Shown here: positions 28,252-37,035 of the stretch, piece by piece | Layout of the letters: every line of letters begins with the position of its first letter | How positions within the stretch are numbered: the first letter of the stretch is position 1 | Assembly: GCA_964291275.2 (NCBI GenBank) | Contig: OZ219800.1 | Coordinates: forward strand, 620,001-684,000 | Reading direction: 5' to 3' | Length of the DNA stretch: 64,000 nucleotides | Source of the DNA: Bin80 sp964291275 | GTDB taxonomy: Bacteria; Bacteroidota; Rhodothermia; Rhodothermales; Bin80 | The notes under the pieces: model-generated | What the model saw: the letters and a program-made list of their open reading frames with translations, nothing else | What the model was told of the DNA's origin: nothing | The model's database searches: none | Translations under genes and position numbers: made by a program

Positions 28252-29794
28252 TGGAAACCAACGCACTATATTATGGGGACTGCTTGGACTGGATGAATAA
28301 ATGGGATGACCAGTCCGTAGACTTGATCTACTTGGATCCCCCATTTAACTCAAAGGCAAACTATAATCAGTTGTTTCACAAGGATGGTGGAGGTGATGCA
28401 CAATACCGAGCCTTTACGGATATGTGGTCCTGGGATGAAGCAGCTGCGGATAGATTGTACATGTATCAAAATGCGGTGGGGAGAAAGGCACACAACGCGA
28501 TTATGGGCTTAAATCGAATACTTCGTCCGAGCGGAATGCTCTCCTATCTGACTTATATGGCAGAGCGACTAGAGGTGATGGATCGATTGTTGAAAGATAC
28601 TGGAAGCATCTATTTGCACTGTGATCCAACGGCGAGCCATTACCTTAAAGTACTAATGGATGCCATATTCGCAAAAAAAAGGGGGGGGGATTTAGAAATG
28701 AGATTGTCTGGAAGCGAAAGCAGGAGAAACACAATCTAGCAAAAAAAACAATGGGATCTGCCCACGACATTATTTTGTGGTATGGTGATCCAGAAAAGGC
28801 GGTGTACCGCAAGCAATACACCGCCTATGACAAAGATTATATTAACAAGGAGTACAAGCACAAGGATCACCGTGGTCGTTATGCAACCTTCCCATGTACC
28901 AACAAGGCCGGCGGAAATTTGCCATACACATTCAGGGGGGTTACAGAAGCGTGGCGTTTTAATGAGGAAGAAATGCAACGCAGGTGGGATAATGGTTTAT
29001 TGACCCAAGCACGAGAAGGTGGCCCATTCCGTTATAAGAAATATCTCTCTGATGCTATGGGGGTCCCATTAGAAGATATTTGGACAGATTTGCGCGCAGT
29101 TCGGGGGAAGGAAAGCCTTGATTACGACACTCAAAAGCCAGATCTTTTGTTGGAACGCATCATCAAGGCTTCAAGTGACGAAGGAGATATTGTTCTTGAC
29201 CCATTCTGCGGTTGCGGAACGACTGTTGCTGCTGCGAGAAGACTTAATCGTCAATTCGTAGGAATTGATATATCCTCTTTCGCGATTGATGTGGTAGTGG
29301 ACAGAAAGTTGAAAGACAAAACGGTTCCTGCCTATGGTATCCCACAGTCTTTACGTGCTGCCGAGAAAATGGCAAAAGAGTCCCCATTTTATTTTGAATC
29401 ATGGGCTATAACACGTCTACCTGGATTTGCACCCAACACCAGACAGGTGGCTGACGGAGGAGTAGATGGGCGTGCAACTATCACACGTAAGCCAGATAAC
29501 TGGGATACGAAACTGGCGCTTGCTCAGGTAAAAGGAGGCAAGTTCAATCTAAGCGGATTACGCGACTTTATGGGTGTCATGGGGCGAGATGACGCAGCAT
29601 TAGGTTGCTACGTGACACTCAAACCGGTTAATTCAACCGAAGCAAAAAAAGAATCTGTAAATATCGGCAAGATTTCCATAGCGGGATATTCATTTCCTCG
29701 GATGCAGATGTGGTCTATTGCGGATTATTTCGATCAACGCCCTGCCAGATTGCCCACTATGAACGACCCGTATACGGGCAAACCAATGAACTAG
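28248..29794 (+). pseudogene. DNA methyltransferase fused to PD-(D/E)XK-like nuclease, out of frame at a homopolymer tract
   Basis: The first frame (28,248-28,739) has the catalytic motif YLDPPFNSKANY (about residues 27-38). After the A8G9 tract the frame closes. The second frame continues from FRNEIVWKRK, with DTQKP and then VLDPFCGCGTTVAAARRL, the AdoMet motif. A C-terminal domain with GGVDGRATI and LALAQVKGGK resembles a PD-(D/E)XK nuclease. A single added base in the tract would give one 515-residue protein. The start overlaps the transposase stop by four bases, so cargo and transposase are translationally coupled. The gene is switched off here, and the change is possibly reversible. Confidence 0.85.
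28673..28689 (+). repeat. A8G9 homopolymer tract inside the methyltransferase gene
   Basis: Eight A (28,673-28,680) followed by nine G (28,681-28,689). The downstream frame is off by one base: ten G (or nine A) would read AKKRGGGFRNEIVW and keep the gene open. The homologous site in the methyltransferase at 54 reads GRKNFRNEIIW without a tract. It is a prime candidate for slipped-strand phase variation. Confidence 0.8.
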
Positions 29795-29810
29795 TTAGGA
29801 TTTTCCTAGA

Positions 29811-29999
29811 ATGAACTTCCCCACCATGAAGCCACCCAAGCGCTCGAAACCCATCGTCAGGACCAAGAAGTATACCAAGAAGCCACGCGGTCGTCCAGTG
29901 AAGAACGACATCATGAACTTGCAGGGTAGTATCCCGGCGACGCCGGATGAGCTTGCGCGTGTGATCCTGTCCACGCCTCCCCACAAGATCAAGCCCTGA
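29811..29999 (+). CDS. Small basic protein with an AT-hook-like motif, IS1595 cargo
   Basis: A 62-residue protein with a strongly basic first half and a KKPRGRPVK motif resembling an AT-hook (core GRP). An acidic-helical tail follows (TPDELARVILSTPP). It lies 16 bases after the methyltransferase stop and inside the element's right inverted repeat, so it is a second passenger gene. I recall similar short proteins beside IS-borne methyltransferases, but no function is established. Confidence 0.55.
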   Translation: MNFPTMKPPKRSKPIVRTKKYTKKPRGRPVKNDIMNLQGSIPATPDELARVILSTPPHKIKP

Positions 30000-30074
30000 A
30001 AAAATCAGTATGAATCGTTCCCGGGAAATCTGGGAAATTTCATGGGTACTATCGTATATAATTCCCTTTGATTT

Positions 30075-30709
30075 ATTAGCCTCCGTGGAATCGATCAAAC
30101 AGGCAGGGAAGGCGGGGGTCTGGACGGTATTCATCAAAACCTTTCCCCCAATCCAAGGACGTATTTGTGCATTGCGCAAAGCAGACGAAGCCATCCAAGA
30201 GGCAGAGAATCGGATCTTAAAGACGGCAAAGCGCAAGGGGCATCGACCACGAGATGAAACCTTACGTTATGCGCGCTATGTTATCCTGTTTACGACCTTC
30301 CCGGTCGATGAATTTTCGGAGAACGATATCCTGGAATGGTATCGATTACGCTGGCAGGTGGAACTGGTCTTCAAACGATTCAAATCATTGGCCCAACTGG
30401 GACATCTGCCGAAATTAGATGAGGAAAGTTCACAGGCGTGGCTCTACGGGAAGCTAATGGTTGCACTGTTGACCGAAAAAATCATCCGACATGCACGGAC
30501 ATTTTCCCCCTGGGGCTATCCAGTGCAGACGAAGTGCATGGAGAGACTTTAAGTTTGCACTGAATCAAGTTGTGCGGGCAATTGAGCCACACTACGCCTT
30601 GAAGGAAATGATTCAGCATTGGCCTATCATTTCCAAGTCGCTGGCAGAGCCACCCAGACTCAGAAACTATCAAATTGAACGATATTTTTCTGTCACTAAA
30701 ACAAGTTAA
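30075..30709 (+). pseudogene. IS4-family transposase, C-terminal part, with a further frameshift
   Basis: Continues the frame of 26,505-27,154 after the IS1595 junction: the YIRLRW-like YRLRWQVELVFKRFKSL segment with the catalytic Glu is at about 30,340-30,390. Near 30,520-30,540 the frame changes; the terminal part WRDFKFALNQVVRAIEP lies in a second frame ending at 30,709. The transposase therefore carries two independent lesions. Confidence 0.85.
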
Positions 30710-30730
30710 CGCTTATGGGGGCCGCCCCCC

Positions 30731-31049
30731 ATCCCTTATACAGTTCAATCCATCTTAGCTAAGTCATTCCTTCACCTCCAGGTATTTTTTTTGCACACCC
30801 GAGCAATCACTAATTGCCGTTAAACTCTCGAAAGTCGTACTTGGGATAACTTGAAGGAATCCGCTCCCCCGCATCAAGACATGTCTTGGCTGACGAGCCT
30901 CCGAAACAGAGCGGTGGGATAACCTGATGAGCCCATGTGTTAGTCGGAGAGAGGTTGTATAACAAACAAGGCAGTACGTGTATCGTATATTGGGACCCTT
31001 CTCTACGTATCCCCGAATTAGCACCACGGATACTACCGCTCGAATCTAC
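30731..31049. other. Region between the IS4 element and the DUF262 gene
   Basis: About 320 bases. A minus-strand frame (30,764-31,027) ends in a plausible protein tail (SGFLQVIPSTTFESLTAISD), but its start and family are not recognised. It may be the end of a gene cut off by the IS4 insertion; nothing certain can be said. Confidence 0.3.
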
Positions 31050-33328
31050 ATGGCCATCACAGTCTTTAAGGACAGTTCATACAACCTGTCTACTCTACTT
31101 CATGAGATTGACAGGGGCGAGATTGCTTTGCCAGACATTCAGCGTCCTTTCGTCTGGAAATCCGCCAAAGTCCGAGATCTCTTCGACTCGATGCCCGTGG
31201 ATTCCCCGTGGGTAATCTGCTCTTTTGGGCAATCGGTGCCGAAAAGGGAGACCGACGAATCGGCACACATGCCCGCGAAGCTGTCCCGCGTCTCATGATC
31301 GTGGATGGCCAGCAGCGCTTGACTAGCCTCTACAGCGTTCTAATGAGAAAGGAGGTCCTCCACAAAGACTACACTCGATCGCGGATTCGTATTGCGTTTC
31401 GGCCCCGGGACGGCAGCTTCAAGGTCGCCGATGCGGCAGTGAAAAAGGACGTTGAATTTATCCCCGATATCTCAATTCTTTGGGACAGCGGCGCCCGACG
31501 CCAAAGAGAGCGTGAGTTCCTCAAGCGTCTGGAGGCCAGTAAAGGTAAACTGACTGAGCGCCAACGAGACGACCTTGCAGAGGCAATTGACCGGCTTTAC
31601 GACCTCCAAAACTATCCATTTATAATCTTTGAACTGGGGGCAAACATAGATGAAGAACAGGTTGCGGACGTATTCGTTCGCATTAACGGCAAGGGGGTTC
31701 GACTCGGTCAGGTTGATTTTATTCTCACGCTGATGTCAATCTGGTAGGAAGAGGGCCGCAAGCGGTTGGAAACTTTTGCCCACAACGCTAAGCTCCGCCT
31801 TCCCGGCCCGTCTCCGGCAAACCCCTTCATTGATCCCTCGGCTGACCAAATGCTACGCGTCGTCGCAGGTCTTGCCTTCCGCCGCAGCCGACTTCGCTAC
31901 GTCTATCAGGTTCTTCGGGGTAAAGACTTGGAGACCGGGGAAATCTCGGCCGAAATCCGAGAGAAACAGTTTTCCAGTCTACAGGAGGCACAGGAAGAAA
32001 CCTTGTCCCTGACCAATTGGCACGAGTTTCTCAAGGCTGTTCGCCGCGCCGGTTACCGAAGCAGGGAGATGATCAGTTCGAAGAACAATCTAATGTTCTC
32101 TTACCTGATGTACCTGATCGGACATCGCGACTACCATATTGACCGCAGAACACTCCGCGAAGCGATTGCTCAATGGTTCTTTGTGACTTCGCTCACTGGC
32201 CGGTACACAGGCAACTTCGAGAGCCAAGTTGAGCAGGATATTCGCCGAGTCGCTGAGGCCAATTCCGGCGATGAGTTCCTGGCAACGCTGAGCGGAATTA
32301 TTAACACGACTCTTACGGAGGACTATTGGACTATCCCGCTTCCCAGTTCGCTTGAGACTTCATCCGCCTATGGTGCAATATTATTCGCTTACCATGCAAG
32401 CCTCGTCCTACTCAACGCCCGGCCCCTGTTCTCGCCACTTCAGCTGGGTGAGTTGTTGGATCTGTCGCCCTACGCTCCGCGGTCGGCTGTCGAGCGACAC
32501 CATCTATTTCCCAAGGCGTACCTGACCCGGATAGGCATCAATGACACGGTGAAGCAGAATCAGATCGCCAACTACGCCTTCGTCGAATGGCCAGACAACG
32601 CGAAGATCGGTAACTCACCACCCAGCGAGTATTTTCCTCCCCTCTTCACAGAGCTCACGCCGCGGCAGCAGAAACAAGCTCGTTTTTGGCACGCTCTGCC
32701 AGACGGCTGGGAAAAGATGGACTATCGGGAGTTCCTCCAGCGGCGGAGCGTGCGCATCGCAGATGTCGTTCGAGTGGCATTCAACAAGCTCCGCACCGGC
32801 CAACTTCCAGAGGAAGAAAATCTGCTGCCACCTAATGTGCCAGAACGATCCGTCAAGGACCTCCTTGCCGAGGGGGAAACCGAGAATGTTGAGTTCAAGT
32901 CGTCTGCATACTACAGCTACAAGCCAGATGTCCCTGAGAGAGTTATAACGGAATCCGTGCTCAAAACCATCGCGGGTTTCCTCAACACTGGAGGTGGCAC
33001 GCTGGCGATAGGCATCGCAGATGATGGTGAGAGGCTTGGAATTCAACCGGACCTGAAGATGAAGAATTTCGATGGGGACCGGTATGTGAACTCACTTACG
33101 AACGTCATTGAGAGTTCGCTCGGATCCCTTGCTTCAATGATGGTTAAGGTTCAGCTACAAGCGGTCGACGGAGTTCAGATCGCCTTGATTCATGTCGCTC
33201 CATCTCCTGAGTCGATCTATGCTAAGGTCTCCGAGCGGAACTTGGTCTTCTTCGTATGGATAAACAATTCAACCCGAAGACTCAATGATGCGGCCCTCGT
33301 CGGCTATGTTAAACAACGCTGGGAATAG
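31050..33328 (+). pseudogene. DUF262-HNH protein (GmrSD-like) with C-terminal AlbA_2 domain, two lesions
   Basis: The three parts are in order. A DUF262 domain starts at ATG 31050 (IALPDIQRPFVWKS, LMIVDGQQRLTSLYSV). An HNH/DUF1524-type domain has ERHHLFPKAYL near 32,490. An AlbA_2 (Schlafen-like) domain has ENVEFKSSAYYS and FLNTGGGTLAIGIADDG near 32,880-33,010. GmrSD proteins cut modified phage DNA, and the AlbA_2 end is an uncommon addition. A missing base near 31,195 shifts the frame (expected RGFPVGNLLFW), and a TAG at 31,745-31,747 follows LMSIW. Without these the protein would be about 760 residues. It is a pseudogene in this sequence. Confidence 0.82.
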
Positions 33329-33570
33329 GACTTTTGTGTCTTTCTTCTGGATGTCACGAGATGAGGAGAGCCTACACTGGACAACCGGGAAGAATGGGGC
33401 ACGCCGGACTAGGAGAAACTTGAGTTCAGGAAGTACGCAAGAAACTTCTGGCTGCAGAAACTTAAATGAACAACCCGGATCACCGTGACTGGATTTGACA
33501 GTGAGGTGAACAAGGAGGGCCTTGATCGGATCGTTAGAACTTCTGTACCGGCCTGCCACAACATTCACCG

Positions 33571-33780
33571 TTGGGGGTGCTAGGCACAACCAGAAACGCA
33601 AACGATTACAGTTCGCAGCGTAGCAGAAATCACCCGGGACTTAGTGCCCCGACCCAAACCCAACAAGAGGGTATCTTCCAGATCTTAGATGATCGAATCC
33701 AGAAACGTTCGACCATTACAACAAGTCAGTTACCGGTCGAACACTGGTACCAGTCCATGGCGAATCCACGGCGTTCTTAG
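33571..33780 (+). pseudogene. IS21-family helper ATPase (istB) C-terminal fragment
   Basis: The words ILDDRIQKRSTITTSQLPV followed by EHWYQSMANP match the C-terminal part of IstB, whose usual text is ILDDRY(E/Q)xRSTLITSQLPVxxWH. The ATPase P-loop part is missing and the frame ends before the conserved end. The rest of 33,329-33,991 shows no gene; this stretch lies just upstream of the Zorya operon and may include its promoter. Confidence 0.65.
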
Positions 33781-33991
33781 CTGTTTTTGCAGCGATACGT
33801 TTGGGATGGGATGAACATGTTTGTAAGGAGTTGTGGGGTATGCAGTGGCACAGTTGGGGTGGAGAGAGGTTCTCAAGTCGCAACATTATGACTATACTGT
33901 ACTTTTTCTACCAAAACCTTTAAATGTGGTCTACAAATACATTGATTTGGGCCAATTTGGCTAAAATCAGGGGCAAGAGGCACCTCTGTGT

Positions 33992-36295
33992 ATGATGCGT
34001 CGGTTGCCAGATTTCATCCGCTGTGTTGTCGCACTCGCTATTACAGGAGTGATTGCTTATCGCTTTCTTGATCCTCCGACCGAGGCACAGTCTTGGGTTC
34101 CTTGGGTATTCTTAGTGCTTCTTTGGATTGGATTGACAGTGGCGCTGTTCCGGTACCGACAACCATACGAGGCAGCTGCAAATGCACTTCGAGAGGACAG
34201 AGAAAAAATAGCGTCCAGACTGTCCGATGCGAAAAAAGTACTCACGCAAGCATCTGACGGACAAGCTCCAAAGCTGGAAGAATTGGACATGCTACTCAAG
34301 AGTGTTAACCACCAGTCGCTTCGAACTACATGGAAAAGATTTCTTGAAGCATGGTACGGTTCCACAGCAGACGATCCGACGATTGGTCCATTACTCGTAA
34401 ACCCAGAGGAGCATTTCACGATTAATTCCATTCTTGGTCGACATATAGGAACTCTTCCCAACGCGTTGCCCGGTGTGTTCACGGCAATTGGATTACTGGG
34501 GACATTTGTGGGAATCGCCATGGGACTGGCCGATATAGTACCGTCAGAATCCATAGCAGCGAGTGAAGACCTCATGCAGGGTATCCAGACACTCTTGGGC
34601 GGCATGTCCACTGCATTCCTGACATCTATCCTGGGGATTACATATTCAGTTTGGTGGCTATTCGATTTCCGCTTCGCCGAACGAAAGTGCAAGGTTAACC
34701 TTGAAAAATTTCTTGATGAAACGGCGCGGGGATTTCGCATCGAAGAACCGCACGAAACGCTGATGCGCGTCGCACAGTCTAGCGAGAGCTTTGGTCGCAG
34801 TGCAATAGAAATCCAAAAAACAGCACTGGGAATCAAGGGTGATGTCCAGACCCTGGGGCAGGACTTAGCCGAAGCCCTGAAACCATACTTTGAGAAGCAT
34901 ATCGGGGAGCCAATACGAAATCTATCTGCCGATTTGGGCAAGCGTCAGATGGAAACCATGGAGAACATTATTGAGGTGTTTAGGGAAACTCTACACACAT
35001 CGCTAATGGAAGAATTCAGTGCTTTCGGTCAGTCTATACGGGAGACAAGCGATCATTGGGCCAATGCTACCAAAGAGTTGGAGAAGATTTTTGACCGGCT
35101 AGTTGAAGTATCGAACGCGCAGATAAAGTTGTTAGCACGGACCACCGAGGTAGCTACCGTATTCGAGAATGGATTGGCAGCGCTCACAGCTACTACGAAA
35201 GCCGTTGAATCTGCCGGAGAATCGGTTCACAAGACCATGATGGCCACTCACGACACTGTGGATATCGCTCGTAGCCTTAGCGAAGAGAACCGAAAAGCAT
35301 TGGAAGTTCAGGAGAAATTATCTGATGCTGCTAAGCGTTCCTTGGATGCGCAAACATCACTGCTTGAAGACGTAAAGACTACCTTCGGTCGACTTTCAAC
35401 CGACTTGAGCGATAAGGTTACGGAATTTCAAACCGCATCCGCACAGAAAATCAGGGAAATTTTCCATGACTTCGACTCCGAAATGGCCAAGGTGGTTAAT
35501 CACCTCGGCGGTACATTGGCTGAACTTCGGGAGGTTACAGAAGAATTACCGAACATTGTCGGCAAACTTCATGGAACCATTCATGATCTCGCCGATGCAG
35601 GTCGGGTTCACCGCGGTACCCTAGAGAAGAGCTTACAAGCTTTTGAGAAGATTATAACAGAGATTGTTGGACAATTCGAACCAGTCCGGGAAGAGATTAG
35701 GAAGCTGGAATTTTCGCTCAATAAGCTTGCCGAGGATATCAACCTACACAAAAGTGACTTCACGACTGCGGCCCAGAGTACCCAAAAAGTCATGGAAACG
35801 ATGACTGATGCATTAGAAAAAGGGAGAGTACGGTCAGACAACAACTTCAAGCAGTTGGTAGATTCGATTGATGCTGCGGGCAACCGGATCACAGAAAAGA
35901 CAATCAAGGTCAATGGGGGCATGGAGCCGGACGGAGAGCAGACCGCGGCGATGGCTGAGGGAGTTGACCGATTATCCCAACAAACGGAGGCCCTCACCAA
36001 AGCCTTTGCAAATTTAGTTGAATCAATAGATCGGGAAGCCAACGTAAGCAATACTCTAAGCGCCCACCGTGAAGTCCCCCCTGCCCTTACGAAAGCGACG
36101 AGAATCAATTCAGCGAACGAAGTCGAGCGACCACGAGATGAAATTCCGTCACTGATCAAAGAAAATAAAAACGTTGAGATTCAACATTCCAAGATCGGCC
36201 CCACAGAGTCACGTACGGATTCGGACGAATCAACTGTACGGAAAGAAGGATCGTTGCGTTCTTCGCTACGAAGACTATTCGGCCGTGATAGGTGA
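33992..36295 (+). CDS. zorA: Zorya anti-phage system protein ZorA (MotA-like motor subunit)
   Basis: A 767-residue membrane protein. Two N-terminal membrane segments (residues about 8-25 and 34-53) and two more (about 160-180 and 200-224) flank a PGVFTAIGLLGTFVGIAMGL segment typical of MotA/TolQ/ExbB channels. From about 230 to 690 it is a long predicted coiled coil, matching the ZorA tail that projects into the cytoplasm. With ZorB it forms a proton-driven motor in the inner membrane that senses phage infection. It ends in a four-base overlap (GTGA) with zorB. Four consecutive zor genes overlap the same way, indicating tight coupling. Confidence 0.93.
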   Translation: MMRRLPDFIRCVVALAITGVIAYRFLDPPTEAQSWVPWVFLVLLWIGLTVALFRYRQPYEAAANALREDREKIASRLSDAKKVLTQASDGQAPKLEELDMLLKSVNHQSLRTTWKRFLEAWYGSTADDPTIGPLLVNPEEHFTINSILGRHIGTLPNALPGVFTAIGLLGTFVGIAMGLADIVPSESIAASEDLMQGIQTLLGGMSTAFLTSILGITYSVWWLFDFRFAERKCKVNLEKFLDETARGFRIEEPHETLMRVAQSSESFGRSAIEIQKTALGIKGDVQTLGQDLAEALKPYFEKHIGEPIRNLSADLGKRQMETMENIIEVFRETLHTSLMEEFSAFGQSIRETSDHWANATKELEKIFDRLVEVSNAQIKLLARTTEVATVFENGLAALTATTKAVESAGESVHKTMMATHDTVDIARSLSEENRKALEVQEKLSDAAKRSLDAQTSLLEDVKTTFGRLSTDLSDKVTEFQTASAQKIREIFHDFDSEMAKVVNHLGGTLAELREVTEELPNIVGKLHGTIHDLADAGRVHRGTLEKSLQAFEKIITEIVGQFEPVREEIRKLEFSLNKLAEDINLHKSDFTTAAQSTQKVMETMTDALEKGRVRSDNNFKQLVDSIDAAGNRITEKTIKVNGGMEPDGEQTAAMAEGVDRLSQQTEALTKAFANLVESIDREANVSNTLSAHREVPPALTKATRINSANEVERPRDEIPSLIKENKNVEIQHSKIGPTESRTDSDESTVRKEGSLRSSLRRLFGRDR

Positions 36296-37035
36296 AGTCA
36301 CGAATGAGATTGCCTTCGTTCAGCCGACAGGAGTCTGCATCTTCTGATGCCCCAGAATCAGAATACTGGCTCAGCTACAGCGACCTCATGGCCGGATTGC
36401 TTATGATTTTTGCCTTAATGCTAATGGCTGCGTTGTATCAGGAGGGTAGGCGTGAATGTCAACTTGTTGTCTACGAAGCCGCTTCAGACACCCTTCAGAG
36501 CTTAATCGAATCGCGGCAAAGAATTATTCGCGAGCTTCAGGAGCGATTCGATGTCGGAGACAAAGTAGTTGTGGACTCGGTCGGCACCGTTAAGTTTGCA
36601 GGAAGCCTGTTGTTTGATCAAGCGAGTGCAGAAATGTCATCAGAAGGACGACTTGAGCTGGCATCCTTTGCAAAGAATTACTTCCCCTTACTTCTAGATG
36701 ATGCCAGGTTCCGAAGCCAGGTCAAAAGGATTGTCGTTGAGGGGCATACCAATAACGACGGAACCTACGAGCTAAACTTGGCGCTATCTCACAACCGGTC
36801 GCTGGCAGTCATGATCGCCCTACTTGAAGAGGCTGAAGCGTATCGTGACGACTTGCAACAGCTAGTAACCGCAAACGGTAGATCCTTCGCCGATCTTGTG
36901 TACCTACCGGATGGAAACGTGGACAAAGCAGGCTCCCGCAGAATTGAAATTCAGTTTCAGATGGATGATCATAGATTGTCCCAGAAAGTGTTGGAGCTCG
37001 GCGCAATTCTTATTGATCCTGAGTGCGGCCAATGA
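36292..37035 (+). CDS. zorB: Zorya protein ZorB (MotB/OmpA-like stator subunit)
   Basis: A 247-residue protein. A single N-terminal membrane segment preceded by YWLSYSDLMAGLLMIF carries the proton-path Asp (residue 31 counted from the GTG, 27 from the ATG at 36304). The C-terminal half is an OmpA-like peptidoglycan-binding domain (VVEGHTNNDGTYELNLALSH, about 158-177) placed in the periplasm. The GTG at 36292 overlaps the zorA stop; ATG 36304 is the alternative start. It overlaps zorC through ATGA. Confidence 0.94.
   Translation: MKSRMRLPSFSRQESASSDAPESEYWLSYSDLMAGLLMIFALMLMAALYQEGRRECQLVVYEAASDTLQSLIESRQRIIRELQERFDVGDKVVVDSVGTVKFAGSLLFDQASAEMSSEGRLELASFAKNYFPLLLDDARFRSQVKRIVVEGHTNNDGTYELNLALSHNRSLAVMIALLEEAEAYRDDLQQLVTANGRSFADLVYLPDGNVDKAGSRRIEIQFQMDDHRLSQKVLELGAILIDPECGQ

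Larger units (their letters stand above)
27155..30066 (+). mobile_element. IS1595-family element carrying a DNA methyltransferase-nuclease gene, 2,912 bp
   Basis: Long, nearly perfect inverted repeats start GGGAATTATATACGATAGTA at both ends and continue for about 40 bases. An 8-bp duplication, TTTGATTT, flanks the element at 27,147-27,154 and 30,067-30,074, as IS1595 members produce. It contains a transposase gene, a methyltransferase-nuclease gene overlapping it by four bases, and a small basic protein gene. Passenger genes are known in some IS1595 groups. Almost all of its extra length is restriction-modification cargo. Confidence 0.93.
26350..30730 (+). mobile_element. IS4-family insertion sequence interrupted by an IS1595-family element
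   Basis: Inverted repeats bound it: GGGGGCCGCCCCCATAAGCG on the left and, reverse-complemented, GGGGGCGGCCCCCATAAGCG on the right, extending into TTAACTTGTTT on both sides. The CATAAGCGTTAACTT core is typical of IS4-family ends. No target duplication is apparent. Without the nested element and its 8-bp duplication the IS is about 1,461 bp. Its transposase is split by the nested element and also frameshifted. Confidence 0.88.

Noticed and set aside
28248..28739. First frame of the transposon methyltransferase read as a complete 163-residue protein
   Set aside because: It ends in residues (LEMRLSGSESRRNTI) read in the wrong frame after the A8G9 tract; the next frame continues the family sequence exactly.
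33285..33601. Small open frames on both strands after the DUF262 gene
   Set aside because: No domain, no start signal and no codon pattern; treated as non-coding apart from the istB remnant further on.
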